Source: Planktothrix sp. PCC 11201 (GTDB taxonomy: Bacteria > Cyanobacteriota > Cyanobacteriia > Cyanobacteriales > Microcoleaceae). Taken from it: 64,000 nt of DNA. Shown here piece by piece: positions 46,018 to 56,200 of this stretch (its first letter is position 1; every line of letters starts with the position of its first letter). The stretch spans positions 385,505 through 449,504 of the forward strand of contig NZ_LT797711.1 of assembly GCF_900009135.1 (NCBI RefSeq), given 5' to 3'. Made by a program: the position numbers and the translations under genes. The notes under the pieces are model-generated. The model was given only the letters and a program-made list of their open reading frames with translations, did no database searches and was not told the DNA's origin.

Positions 46018-47448
46018 ATGGATTACGATTTAGTGATTATTGGTGCGGGAGTGGGCGGACATGGTGCTGCTATCCACGCCGTTGGTTGTGGCTTGAAAAC
46101 CGCAATTATTGAAGCGGGGGACATGGGGGGAACTTGTGTTAACCGAGGCTGTATTCCCTCTAAAGCCCTATTAGCCGCATCGGGACGAGTGCGAGAATTA
46201 CATAATACCCATCACTTAAAAAATTTGGGCATTCAGTTAGGACAAGTCAGTTTTGATCGCGAACAAATTGCCAACCATGCTGATAATATTGTAACTAAAC
46301 TTCGGGGTGATTTAACCAATAGTTTGAAGCGGTTAGGGGTTGATGTAATCCAAGGTTGGGGCAAAGTTTCAGGGGCGAATAAAGTGACCATTGAAACCAC
46401 TAATGGGGAAAAAACTATTACCGCTAAAGATATTATTTTAGCCCCGGGTTCTGTGCCCTTTGTTCCCCCTGGAATTACGATTGATCATCAAACAGTTTTT
46501 ACCAGTGATGATGCGGTTAAATTAGAATCCCTACCCCCATGGATTGCTATTATTGGAAGTGGCTATATCGGATTAGAATTTTCTGATATTTATACGGCTT
46601 TAGGTTGTGAAGTTACCATGATTGAAGCCTTGGATCAATTAATGCCAACCTTTGATCCTGATATTGCTAAATTAGCTCAAAGGGTTTTAATTAATCCCCG
46701 GGATATTGAAACCAAAGTCGGAAAATTAGCTTTAAAAGTAACGCCGGGTTCTCCGGTTATTATTGAGTTAGCCGATACCAAAACTAAAGAAGTAGAAGAA
46801 GTCCTAGAAGTGGATGCTTGTTTGGTCGCCACTGGACGCATTCCTGTGAGTAAAAATTTAGGTTTAGAATCGGTTAATGTTGAACCTATTCGGGGCGGTT
46901 TTATTCCTACAAATGATCATTTAGAGGTATTATCCGGGGGTGAACCTGTTCCCCATTTATGGGCGATTGGAGATGTGACGGGTAAAATGATGTTAGCCCA
47001 TACCGCATCCGCCCAGGGGGTCGCCGTTGTGGAGACTATTTGCGGACGTCCTCGGGCTGTGGATTATCGGAGTATTCCGGCGGCGGCTTTTACCCATCCT
47101 GAAATTAGTTATGTGGGTTTAACTGAACCGGCGGCGAAGGAATTAGGACAAACAGAAGGGTTTGAAATTGCAACGGTGAAAACCTATTTTAAGGGGAATT
47201 CTAAAGCCATTGCGGAGGGAGAAACCGAAGGGATGGCTAAAATGATTTATCGTAAAGATACGGGGGAACTTTTAGGGGTTCATATCTTTGGTCTTCATGC
47301 TTCTGATTTAATTCAGGAAGCGGCAAATGCCATGTATCACCGTCAATCTGTCCATGATTTAGTGTTCTCGGTTCATACCCATCCTACCCTTTCTGAAGTG
47401 CTTGATGAAGCCTACAAACGGGCTGTTTTTAGTGTTGGGGGTCATTAG
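46018..47448 (+). CDS. lpdA: dihydrolipoyl dehydrogenase (E3)
   Basis: FAD- and NAD-dependent E3 of pyruvate dehydrogenase and the glycine cleavage system. The N-terminal FAD motif [16 protein letters not shown], redox-active disulfide [16 protein letters not shown] (two Cys, five apart), NAD-binding [17 protein letters not shown], and the C-terminal active-site [17 protein letters not shown] are all intact. The 476 residues match cyanobacterial LpdA. It is divergent from the solute-binding protein gene. Confidence 0.95.
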   Translation: MDYDLVIIGAGVGGHGAAIHAVGCGLKTAIIEAGDMGGTCVNRGCIPSKALLAASGRVRELHNTHHLKNLGIQLGQVSFDREQIANHADNIVTKLRGDLTNSLKRLGVDVIQGWGKVSGANKVTIETTNGEKTITAKDIILAPGSVPFVPPGITIDHQTVFTSDDAVKLESLPPWIAIIGSGYIGLEFSDIYTALGCEVTMIEALDQLMPTFDPDIAKLAQRVLINPRDIETKVGKLALKVTPGSPVIIELADTKTKEVEEVLEVDACLVATGRIPVSKNLGLESVNVEPIRGGFIPTNDHLEVLSGGEPVPHLWAIGDVTGKMMLAHTASAQGVAVVETICGRPRAVDYRSIPAAAFTHPEISYVGLTEPAAKELGQTEGFEIATVKTYFKGNSKAIAEGETEGMAKMIYRKDTGELLGVHIFGLHASDLIQEAANAMYHRQSVHDLVFSVHTHPTLSEVLDEAYKRAVFSVGGH

Positions 47449-47467
47449 AAAATATCAAAATTATCCT

Positions 47468-47495
47468 GTAGGGGTGAGGCGCGCCTCGCCCCTAC
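47468..47495. repeat. dispersed palindromic repeat (GTAGGGGTGAGGC-GC-type)
   Basis: GTAGGGGTGAGGCG pairs with CGCCTCGCCCCTAC, one mismatch, no loop. It belongs to the same GTAGGGG repeat family as those at 6187, 6272 and 50992. It lies downstream of lpdA and may act as a hairpin at its 3' end. Confidence 0.65.
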
Positions 47496-47612
47496 AACGA
47501 ATGGGATGTCAAACTATTGATCCAATTGATTTAGACTTGCTATATATCTTGATTAACGTTAAATTTCATATCATGATATCATTGATTTTAGATCAATTAA
47601 GAGGATTAATCT

Positions 47613-47987
47613 ATGTCTTTTTACTATCAAAACCTAGAGGCTTTTTTGAAATTATTAGAAGAACAGCCTCAATTATTTAATAACTCACACCGTCAAGATC
47701 TGATTGAGTTGATTGAACCCTTACCCGATGATATTGAAACTTTGTCAATTGCGATCGCCAGTTGGTATGAAAACTATGATGATATTGTGGATGCTCAGTT
47801 AGAAATTCTGAATAGTGCTATTTTAATTAATAACGATTCTGAACAAACAGCAACTTCAAAATTAGCATTAGCTCGTTTACCCCTAACTAATATTAGTTCT
47901 GTTCCCAAACCCAAACTTGAGTTAAACAAGGAAACTTTAAAAAATGCCATTCAACCCTTATCGGGAACAACTCCTCCTCAATTATAA
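47613..47987 (+). CDS. hypothetical protein (124 aa)
   Basis: A small, acidic, soluble protein (NLEAFLKLLEEQPQLFNNS, then LIELIEPLPDDIETLSIAIA). It has no signal peptide and no motif I can assign. A conserved-looking helical N-terminal half is followed by a Ser/Thr/Pro-rich C-terminal part. The same-strand Uma2 gene follows 101 bp later. Codon use is like its neighbours, so it is probably real. Confidence 0.55.
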   Translation: MSFYYQNLEAFLKLLEEQPQLFNNSHRQDLIELIEPLPDDIETLSIAIASWYENYDDIVDAQLEILNSAILINNDSEQTATSKLALARLPLTNISSVPKPKLELNKETLKNAIQPLSGTTPPQL

Positions 47988-48088
47988 TTGATGGCGTAAA
48001 AAATCTCGGTTGATTTCATATCAATCTATTCGACAAATGATTGAAGTTTACGCTAAACTATATCTATCTTAATTGGGTTAACCTGTTT

Positions 48089-48766
48089 ATGTTTATTGTT
48101 GATCACGAACCCGCTAACCTTCAAAGATTAGAACAACCGGGAGAATTTGATGATATTATATTTCCACCTAGTGATTTATGGAGTGAGGAACCTCCCGTGG
48201 AAAGTGATTTACACCGCAGACAAATTGATCTCCTGATTCATCTTTTAGAGTGGTGGTGGCGAAACCGTCAAGATTTTTATGTTTCTGGAAATTTAACTAT
48301 CTATTTTAACCCGAATCAAAAAAAATCACAGGATTTTAGAGGGCCAGATTTCTTTGTGGTTTTAGACACAGAACGCAAACCCCGGCGGAGTTGGGTGATT
48401 TGGGAAGAAGGCAAATATCCTAATATTATTATTGAACTTTTATCCCCATCCACCGCAGAAATTGATAAAGGATTAAAGAAACAACTCTATCAAGATAACT
48501 TTCGCACCTTTGATTATTTTTGGTTTGATCCTGATACCTTAGAATTAGCCGGATTTCATTTAGTAGAGGGTAAATATCAACCCCTTGAACCTAATGCTCA
48601 AGGATGGTTATGGAGTCAACAATTAGAATTATTTTTAGGTCTTTATAACTCCCAATTGCGTTTTTTTACCTCAGACGGTCAACTCCTCCCCACTCCCGAA
48701 GAAGCAGCAATAGCAGCAGAAATATTATTAGCAAAATATCGCGAACAATTTGGGGAGTTAACCTAA
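48089..48766 (+). CDS. Uma2-family (DUF820) putative restriction endonuclease-like protein
   Basis: A 226-residue PD-(D/E)XK-like protein. The family blocks are RGPDFFVVLDTERKPR (acidic catalytic Asp), PNIIIELLSPSTAEIDKG and NFRTFDYFWFDPDTLEL. Cyanobacteria carry many such genes, often acting as nucleases in mobile or defence contexts, but function is not established. The longest frame opens at 48041; ATG 48089 is chosen because homology begins there. Confidence 0.85.
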   Translation: MFIVDHEPANLQRLEQPGEFDDIIFPPSDLWSEEPPVESDLHRRQIDLLIHLLEWWWRNRQDFYVSGNLTIYFNPNQKKSQDFRGPDFFVVLDTERKPRRSWVIWEEGKYPNIIIELLSPSTAEIDKGLKKQLYQDNFRTFDYFWFDPDTLELAGFHLVEGKYQPLEPNAQGWLWSQQLELFLGLYNSQLRFFTSDGQLLPTPEEAAIAAEILLAKYREQFGELT

Positions 48767-49023
48767 TCTTTTAAGTCGGTGGTCATAAAACGTTGTTGGG
48801 TTTTAGCCCTCCCCTGAACACCCAAGCCCCACCCCTGACCAAGATTAGCCGAATAATTTTGCTCATTTAAGATTTGTTACGAAAATTAAGGTCTAATCAA
48901 GGTAAAATAAATTCCGTTCAGAACCCGCAGTTTAGGTTATTATCCCCAACCCTGATATTTGCGATTCAGTTTGGGGTGAAAACACAACTCGGGACTACTC
49001 ATTCAGATTCAATTACAATATCT

Positions 49024-50109
49024 GTGCAATCATCCAATAAGTCTAACCAGGCCACCCTTAGTGCCTCAGCAACCAGAAAATCAGAGTTACCCTTTACTCT
49101 CCAAGATATCAAAGCGGCCATTCCCGCCCATTGTTTTGAACCCTCAGTTGGGAAATCTCTAAGTTACTTCTTCATTGATATTTCGATCATTGCCGGTCTG
49201 TATTTTGTAGCCTATAAACTCGATTCTTGGCTGTTTTTCCCCATTTTTTGGGTGATGCAAGGAACGATGTTTTGGGCGTTATTTGTTGTGGGCCATGACT
49301 GCGGCCATGGGTCTTTCTCCAAAATCAAATGGCTGAATAACTTAATTGGCCATCTGTCCCATATTCCGATTCTAGTTCCCTATCACGGTTGGCGCATCAG
49401 CCATAGAACCCATCACGCCAATACCGGAAATATTGATACCGATGAAAGTTGGCATCCGGTAACGGAAAGTACGTTCAATAATATGGTTTGGTATGAAAAG
49501 CTGTTGCCCTTTTATATCCCCTTAGTCGCCTATCCGGTTTATCTGTTCCGAAGTTCTTCTCCCCTTCGTAAAGGCTCTCACTTTTTGCCGAGTAGCCCTA
49601 TGTTTAAAGAGTCCGAAAAATGGGATGTTATTACCAGTACATCTTTAATGATTGTAATGGTTAGCTTTTTAGGGTTGATCACTTATCAGTTTGGATGGGT
49701 GTTTTTCCTGAAATACTATTTCATGCCCTATTTCGTGTTTGTGATGTGGCTGGATTTAGTCACCTACTTACATCATACCGAGGCTGATATTCCCTGGTAT
49801 CGGGGGGAAGATTGGTATTTCCTCAAAGGAGCTTTATCCACAATTGACCGGGATTATGGCTTTATTAATCCCATTCATCATAATATCGGAACTCACGTTG
49901 CTCATCACATTTTCTTGAGTATGCCCCACTATCATTTAAAAACAGCAACAGAAGCGATTAAACCCCTACTGGGTGAATATTATCGGTCTTCTAATGAACC
50001 GATTTGGAAAAGTTTTATTAAATCCTATCGGTCTTGTCATTTTGTTCCTGATAACGGTTCAAAAGTCTATTATCAATCGGCTTGGAATTCTGACAAAACC
50101 GTTGATTAG
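49024..50109 (+). CDS. desB: omega-3 (delta-15) acyl-lipid fatty acid desaturase
   Basis: Membrane di-iron enzyme that introduces the omega-3 double bond into glycerolipid-bound fatty acids, with reducing power from ferredoxin. The three His boxes are intact: HDCGHGSF, HRTHHANTG and HVAHH. DYGFINPIHHNIGTH is characteristic of DesB rather than DesA. Hydrophobic helix pairs flank them. The frame is open from TTG 48874; GTG 49024 gives about 361 residues, close to Synechocystis DesB. The start is uncertain because no strong RBS is visible. Confidence 0.92.
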   Translation: MQSSNKSNQATLSASATRKSELPFTLQDIKAAIPAHCFEPSVGKSLSYFFIDISIIAGLYFVAYKLDSWLFFPIFWVMQGTMFWALFVVGHDCGHGSFSKIKWLNNLIGHLSHIPILVPYHGWRISHRTHHANTGNIDTDESWHPVTESTFNNMVWYEKLLPFYIPLVAYPVYLFRSSSPLRKGSHFLPSSPMFKESEKWDVITSTSLMIVMVSFLGLITYQFGWVFFLKYYFMPYFVFVMWLDLVTYLHHTEADIPWYRGEDWYFLKGALSTIDRDYGFINPIHHNIGTHVAHHIFLSMPHYHLKTATEAIKPLLGEYYRSSNEPIWKSFIKSYRSCHFVPDNGSKVYYQSAWNSDKTVD

Positions 50110-50127
50110 ATCCTGTAAATCTTTAAG

Positions 50128-50168
50128 AAACCGAGTTTTAAAACCATTGTTTAGAACCCGGTTTTTTT
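50128..50168. terminator. intrinsic terminator between desB and the 262-aa gene
   Basis: AAACCGAGTT pairs with AACCCGGTTT (one mismatch) and runs into TTTTTTT. It is 18 bp after the desB stop and just before the convergent minus-strand gene ends, so it probably serves both. Confidence 0.75.
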
Positions 50169-50175
50169 CTGGGAA

Positions 50176-50898
50176 TTATTGAATTTTAACGGTTAATTGA
50201 TAACTAGCATTCCCCCGAGTTCCACCAACGATAATTTCATAATTTCCGGTGGCGGGTAATTTCAAACTAGACTGGGTGGCTTCAGTTTTCAAAACCTGCC
50301 CATTGGGAGCAATCACATCAAAAACAGCATTATTTTCTAAAGCGGTAATTTTTAGATCCATTCTTTGACCCTGGTTGGCTTTTAATAAATAGATATTGCG
50401 AGTTCCTCGCACCACCGACTGACTCACAGTTGCCGAATTTTTCCCTGGGGCAAAACGAACTTGAGAGACTAAACAGGGTTGTTTTTTATAAACTGTTCGT
50501 CCCGTATTTAAAGAGTCTGAATTTAATGTCCAAGTTTCCTTGGTTTTTTGAGTATCTAACTCAATTTTTGTAGTGATATTTAAGTTTAATTTATTGCCAT
50601 TTTTCGTCCCTTCTAATATTTGAGTATAGGACGTATAATAGGATTCTTTTTTGTTATGAATGGTGGCTTCAACTCGACCCGTGACTTTATTCCCATCAAT
50701 ATAAATCCGGGCAGTAGAGTCCATATTATCATCAGCAACAGAAAAACAATATCCTTGAATTGAGGAAGCAGAATTAGAATTTTGAGCTAATTGGACTGAA
50801 GAATTAGAGATCACAGAATCCAATGTTAAACTATTAAGATTAGGACTCAAGCTAAGAATTGTTCCAGTCAAAACAACAAAATTGAATAATTTGATCAT
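50176..50898 (-). CDS. secreted protein with C-terminal PPC-like beta-sandwich
   Basis: An exported protein of about 240 residues. ATG 50898 gives a classical signal peptide (MIKLFNFVVLTGTILSLSP). A longer frame to 50964 adds 22 residues that are encoded by a MITE-like repeat, so it is rejected. The middle has strands with IYIDGNKVTGRVEATIHNK. The C-terminal ARTRN-like part (RNIYLLKANQGQRMDLKIT, NAVFDVIAPNGQVLKTEA, GNYEIIVGGTRGNASYQLTV) resembles pre-peptidase C-terminal domains. The function is unknown. Confidence 0.7.
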   Translation of the reverse strand: MIKLFNFVVLTGTILSLSPNLNSLTLDSVISNSSVQLAQNSNSASSIQGYCFSVADDNMDSTARIYIDGNKVTGRVEATIHNKKESYYTSYTQILEGTKNGNKLNLNITTKIELDTQKTKETWTLNSDSLNTGRTVYKKQPCLVSQVRFAPGKNSATVSQSVVRGTRNIYLLKANQGQRMDLKITALENNAVFDVIAPNGQVLKTEATQSSLKLPATGNYEIIVGGTRGNASYQLTVKIQ

Positions 50899-50955
50899 AA
50901 AAAATTTGGGTAGAAACTCCGTATTTTGGGGTTTAGGGGGATGGCTTTTTCCATT

Positions 50956-51073
50956 ATATAGCAATCCGTATAGGATTTGTGATCAAAACCTGTAGGGGTT
51001 TGGTCTCCAAACCCTCTTTACGCCTGGGTTTGGAGACCAAACCCCTACGATAAAATATTTAGGATTGCTATAT
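50956..51073. mobile_element. MITE-like element with nested inverted repeats
   Basis: A 118-bp element with perfect 12-bp terminal arms (ATATAGCAATCC and GGATTGCTATAT). Inside sits a 23-bp inverted repeat, 50992-51014 with 51026-51048, with perfect arms (GTAGGGGTTTGGTCTCCAAA...) and an 11-base loop. It has no ORF. The inner arm is the same repeat as at 6272-6294. It lies between the 5'-nucleotidase and secreted-protein genes. Confidence 0.65.
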
Positions 51074-51084
51074 CTTAAAAATGA

Positions 51085-52668
51085 TTATTTCACCCTAATC
51101 CGATCGCCCGATTTCATATTAATTTCCGATTGCTTTTTAATATAATCAATCACCACATCCGCCAATAAAAATCCGGTGTCAACTTGATTTTTTCCTGATT
51201 TCATCACTTCATAACCATCTCCTCCGATGGACATGAAATTATTGGCAACCACTCGATAGGTGGCGGTTAAATCCAGGGGTTTTTCTTGCCCTGATTGATC
51301 AATAATGGTAACGGAAATAACCCGAGAACCCGCCGGAGCTTTTGGATCATAAATGAACCTTAATCCTGAAACTTGGGGGAATCTTCCCTCTCCTAATTCT
51401 ACTTGACTGACGCCATGTTCTAAGGCTTGTTTGAGTTGTTCTCCGGTTAAATCTAAGCGAGCAATTGTATTCCCAAAAGGCATGACTTCAATCACTTGAC
51501 TCACACTAATATTTCCGGCGGGAATACTAGACCGAATTCCTCCAGAATTTAATAGGGCAATTTCAGCGCCATCGGGTCTTAATTTATTTAACATAGCATC
51601 GGTAATTAAGTTCCCTAAATTAGTTTCTTGAGTTCTAACTAAATCTCGACTTCCTTCTAAGGGGGTGAGGGTTTTTCCAATAATAGTTTGGCGTAGGACT
51701 TCTAGGGAAGCGGAAAATTTTGCTAACTGTTGGGCAAAGCTGGCATCCGGCTGAATTTGAACATCAATGGCGTGGGGTGTGCCTGTCCAAGAAGTTACTT
51801 CCCCTCGGCGATTAAATTTAACTTGTAAATCCCCTAAATATTTGCCCCATTCCCAAGACGTCACCACTAAAACCTTCTGACCTTTCGGGGTGGTTTCAAC
51901 AATAGGATAGGGTTGTTTAGCATTGGGCATGGAACCTAACGGCGTGTGGCTATGTCCCCCGATAATAATATCAATATCATTGACGGTTTTAGCCAGTTCT
52001 AAATCCGATTCTAAGCCAATATGAGTTAATCCAATAATTTTATTCACTCCTTGTTTTTTTAACTCAGAAACCGCCTTTTTTGCCGCTTGAATAGCATCGG
52101 TAAAACCCACTCCTTCCCCGGGACTCGACATATTAGCCGTGGCTTCTGTGGTTAAACCAAATACCCCGATTTTTTTCCCTTTAACCGATAGAATCACCCA
52201 AGGTTTTACTAACCCAGCCAAGGGAGAATTAGGTGCGATTTCCAGATTGGCCGAAAGCATAGGAAACTTAGCTTTTTTAATAAAATTAGCTAAAACGGTT
52301 TGTCCTCGGTCAAATTCATGGTTTCCCAGGGTAACCGCCTGATAATTCATCTGATTATAAAAGGGTAAATCCGCTTGACCTAAATATTGGTTAAAATATA
52401 AAGTGCCTTGAAAAATATCCCCCGCATCTAGGAGGAGAGTTTCTCGGGGATTTTGGATTTTTAAGCGATCAATTAGGGTTTTACGTCGGACAATGCCTCC
52501 TAGTTCTGTCTCATTAACGGTGATGGGTTCTAGGTGGGCGTGATGATCATTGCTATGGATAATTCTCAGGTCAAATCCAGGATTGAATAATCCTAAACTG
52601 GGGGGAGCGATCGCTAAAATTATCCCGACAAAAAATAGAATAAAACTGTATTTTAGTATTCGTTTCAT
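51085..52668 (-). CDS. exported 5'-nucleotidase/metallophosphatase (UshA/NT5E family)
   Basis: A secreted nucleotidase of 527 residues. A signal or anchor segment at 8-25 (FILFFVGIILAIAPPSLGLF) is followed by the metallophosphatase domain: IIHSNDHHAHLEP, LLLDAGDIFQG, VTLGNHEFDRG and IIGGHSHTPLG bind the two metals. The C-terminal substrate domain starts near residue 330 (TNLGNLITDAML and NSGGIRSSIPAGNIS). It hydrolyses extracellular nucleotides and helps phosphate salvage. No promoter motif was found. Confidence 0.9.
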   Translation of the reverse strand: MKRILKYSFILFFVGIILAIAPPSLGLFNPGFDLRIIHSNDHHAHLEPITVNETELGGIVRRKTLIDRLKIQNPRETLLLDAGDIFQGTLYFNQYLGQADLPFYNQMNYQAVTLGNHEFDRGQTVLANFIKKAKFPMLSANLEIAPNSPLAGLVKPWVILSVKGKKIGVFGLTTEATANMSSPGEGVGFTDAIQAAKKAVSELKKQGVNKIIGLTHIGLESDLELAKTVNDIDIIIGGHSHTPLGSMPNAKQPYPIVETTPKGQKVLVVTSWEWGKYLGDLQVKFNRRGEVTSWTGTPHAIDVQIQPDASFAQQLAKFSASLEVLRQTIIGKTLTPLEGSRDLVRTQETNLGNLITDAMLNKLRPDGAEIALLNSGGIRSSIPAGNISVSQVIEVMPFGNTIARLDLTGEQLKQALEHGVSQVELGEGRFPQVSGLRFIYDPKAPAGSRVISVTIIDQSGQEKPLDLTATYRVVANNFMSIGGDGYEVMKSGKNQVDTGFLLADVVIDYIKKQSEINMKSGDRIRVK

Positions 52669-52687
52669 AAGTTTAATAAAAATTGAG

Positions 52688-52731
52688 ATTTCTCTACAGA
52701 ATGAATAATTTTAAACACTCCGTAGAGAAAT
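52688..52731. terminator. hairpin downstream of the DUF4926-like gene
   Basis: ATTTCTCTAC pairs with GTAGAGAAAT exactly around a 24-base loop, 62 bp after the stop codon of the minus-strand gene at 52793. The loop is long and no strong T-run follows, so it is only a candidate. Confidence 0.3.
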
Positions 52732-52792
52732 GTAGCATAATTCTGAGACAGTTTTAGCTAAAATTTTAACTGAGGGTGATTTGAGTGTGATT

Positions 52793-53137
52793 CTACTCCT
52801 GAGTCGGTTTTTCTACTGGGGTTTCTGGAGAATGGGATTGTTCATTACCAACTTGGGGAACTTCATAACTAATATCGCCAAACACTGAAATAAAATTCCC
52901 CATTTCCGGGGTATCATTAACGACAGAAAACTGATCAGGATACAAAATTACATTCTCATATTCAAAACCCGATTCTCCAGTTTCACTAAGAATAGTTAGG
53001 TCAACCGCATATCCCTCTTTAGGACGTTCATAACATTCGATTATTGTTCCAATTGTTCCTTTGGGAATTAGGGATTTTCCAAAATCTGCGGGAATATCCA
53101 CTAATGTTTTAATCCGATCATAGGCTTGTGCTTTCAT
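52793..53137 (-). CDS. DUF4926-like small protein
   Basis: A 114-residue protein with an N-terminal domain of SH3/KOW-like character: DRIKTLVDIPADFGKSLIPKG, TIGTIIECYERPKEGYAVD, the pattern of DUF4926. The C-terminal part is acidic and Pro/Thr rich (HSPETPVEKPTQE). DUF4926 proteins occur beside toxin-like genes in some bacteria, but no partner is present here. Its function is unknown. Confidence 0.6.
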   Translation of the reverse strand: MKAQAYDRIKTLVDIPADFGKSLIPKGTIGTIIECYERPKEGYAVDLTILSETGESGFEYENVILYPDQFSVVNDTPEMGNFISVFGDISYEVPQVGNEQSHSPETPVEKPTQE

Positions 53138-53199
53138 TTTAAATCCTAAAATGGAGTTAATCTATCATACCGGATCGGATATGAAGCAGCCAGAAGTAT

Positions 53200-53258
53200 T
53201 ATCCCCATTCCCTATTCCCTATTCCCTATTCCCCATTCCCCATTCCCCATTCCCCATT
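53200..53258. repeat. heptamer repeat (CATTCCC/TATTCCC)n
   Basis: About eight 7-base units directly before the AAA-WD40 gene. The frame stays open through them, so an automatic call would extend the protein at its N-terminus. Confidence 0.85.
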
Positions 53259-53261
53259 TCT

Positions 53262-56200
53262 ATGACCTTATACAAAGTTGGTGGTAGCTTAGAAAATCAT
53301 GATCCTACTTATGTGATGCGAAGTAGTGACCAGCACCTTTATCATGCCTTAAAAGCGGGACAATTCTGCTATGTTTTTAATTCCCGACAAATGGGCAAAT
53401 CTTCCTTAATGGTTAGAACTAAATACCAACTCGAAGCGGAAGGATATGCTTGTACAGTGATAGATATGACCCTAATTGGTAGCCAAGATACCACTCCGTT
53501 ACAATGGTATAAAGGAATAGTAATGGATTTATTACGGGGATTTGGATGTTTTGATAAACTTAATTTAAAGATCTGGTGGCAGGAACAAGAAGGAATTTCT
53601 TTATTACAAAAATTAAGTGAATTTTTAGAAATTTTATTAGTCCAGCAATTTCCTGAACAGAATCTCTGTATTTTTATTGATGAAATTGATAGTATTCTGA
53701 GTTTAAACTTTCCCACGGATGACTTTTTTGCCCTAATTCGAGCCTGCTATAATCAACGGGCGATTAATCCCGCCTATAAACGTCTAACCTTTGCCTTATT
53801 TGGTGTGGCGACTCCTTCGGATTTAATAGCTGATAAAAACCGAACTCCCTTTAATATTGGCACAGCAATTAATTTAAGCGGATTTACCTTAACAGAAGCT
53901 GCCCCTTTAGTCCAAGGATTAACTGGAATTTTTGAACAACCGGAAGCCATGCTTCGAGAAATCTTAGCCTGGACAAATGGGCAGCCATTTTTAACCCAAA
54001 AACTATTAAGATTATTGGTGTTAAATCGGCAACTAAAAAATGATCTGATTGCTCAAAATAGTCCGATATTATGGATTAAAAAGATCGTGCGATCGCAAAT
54101 CATTGAAAAATGGGAATCCCAGGACGAACCCGAACATTTAAGAACCATCCGCGATCGCTTACTGCACAACTCCCAGCACACCGGACGCCTGTTAGGAATT
54201 TACCAATCTATTCTACAAGAAATAAAAATAGAGATCGATGACAGCCCCGAACAAGTAGAGCTTTTATTATCTGGTTTGGTACTCAAAGATCAGGGATTTT
54301 TAAAGGTCAAAAACCTAATTTATAAAGAAGTCTTTAATTTAGTTTGGGTACAACAGCAATTAGCAAAAATTCGTCCCTATTCCCAGACCTTTGAGGCTTG
54401 GATCACTTCAAATCAAAAAGATGAATCACGGTTATTAAGAGGACAAGCCTTAAAAGATGCTCAAATTTGGTTCCAAGGAAAAAGTTTAAGCGATTTAGAT
54501 TATCAATTTTTAGCAGCTTCAGTAGAATCGGATAGAAAAGGAGTCCAACTAATTTTAGAAGCTGAACGTGCTAAAGCCATTGAAGCCAAATTAGCCGAGG
54601 AAAAACAAAGATTATTACAGGAACAAAAAACTGCTAAATTACAACGATTATTTTTAGGAGCAATGAGTATTGCTTTTCTAATTGCTTCCGGCCTAGGATT
54701 ATTCGCCTTCAAACAATACAGAGAAGCCAGAGTTAGCGAAATCAAAGCCTTAACTTCCTCCTCAGAAAGCTTGCTTGGTGCTAATCGTCAATTAGATGCC
54801 ATGATCGCCGCCATTAAAGCCAAACGCAAATTAGAAAGTTTAGGGAATGTTGATCACCAAACCACTAAAAATGTTGAAACTGTTTTAAATCAAGCGGTTT
54901 ATGGCAGTTATGAATTTAACCGTTTAAACGGACATAAAGACAGTGTGATGGCGGTTGCTATTAGTCCCGATCTTCAGTTAATTGCCACAGGAGGGGAAGA
55001 TCAAACCGTGAGAATTTGGAAACCCGATGGCAGCATTCTGCATATCTTAAAACATAGCGGAGCAGTCTGGCGGGTTGTATTTAATCCTGATAGTAATTTG
55101 ATCGTTTCTGCTAGTTTAGATGGCAGTGTCAAACTTTGGCGGGTTGATGGTACATTAATCAAAAGTTTTCAAGCCCATAAACTGCCAGTTTGGGGCGTTG
55201 CTTTTAGCCCTGATGGTCAACTCATCGCCTCATCTGGTGGAGATGCAAAGGTTAAATTATGGACGTTAGATGGGCGACTTTTAAAAACATTTATTGGTCA
55301 TCAAAATTTTGTGAGAAGTGTGGCTTTTAGTCCAGATGGCCAGATGATTGCTTCCGGCGGAGCCGATAATACTATTAAATTATGGAGCGTTGATGGTAGA
55401 TTACTCAAAACCCTAGAAGGACATCAAAAAAACGTCTGGCATTTAAGTTTTTGCCCCTCTAAAAATTTACTGATTTCTGCCAGTCAGGATCTCACCGCTA
55501 AAATCTGGAAACTGGACGGAACTTTAGTTAAAACAATTACCAATGATCGGCCATTTTTTGGGATTTATTGTCAGGATAAACAGATTGTCACTATTGACGA
55601 AGAAAACATCATTAAAACTTGGAAATTTGACGGCACATTGATTCAAGAATTAACCCAGTTTCGCAGTTTTATTGGATATGTGGCAATAAGTTCAAATGGT
55701 TTAATCGAAATTTCTGCTAATAATGAGGGCGTGATTAAACTCTGGCATCTCAATAACAATTTATTAAAACCTCTCACCGGACATCAGAATACAGTTTGGG
55801 ACGTGGCGACTAGCCGGGATGGTCAATTAATCGCCTCAACCAGTGTAGATCAAACCCTGAAATTATGGCGCTCAGATGGTACACTTTTGCAAACCCTCAA
55901 AGACCAAGGATCTCCGGTTTTTCGGAGTGTGGTTTTTAGTCAAGACAGTCAAATATTAGTCACGGGTAGCCTAAATCAGAAGCTGCAACTTTGGGATATC
56001 CGTAATCCTGAAACCTCCGAGATCAAACTTCTAAAAACCTTGGTCGGACATCAAGCTCCGATTAATGGTTTAGCGATTAGTCCCGATGGAAAAATGATTG
56101 CTTCTGGAGATCATAAAAGCATCAAACTTTGGAATTTTGACGGGAAATTGCTGCACAGTTTTCCAGCCCATAATGAAATTATTTGGAAGTTAGCCTTTAG

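Noticed and set aside
50899-50964. N-terminal extension of the secreted protein
   Set aside because: Part of it is encoded by the terminal arm of the MITE-like repeat and it precedes a good signal peptide starting at 50898.
53151-53261. N-terminal extension of the AAA-WD40 protein
   Set aside because: These 37 codons are heptamer repeat and a repeat core; family homology starts at ATG 53262.
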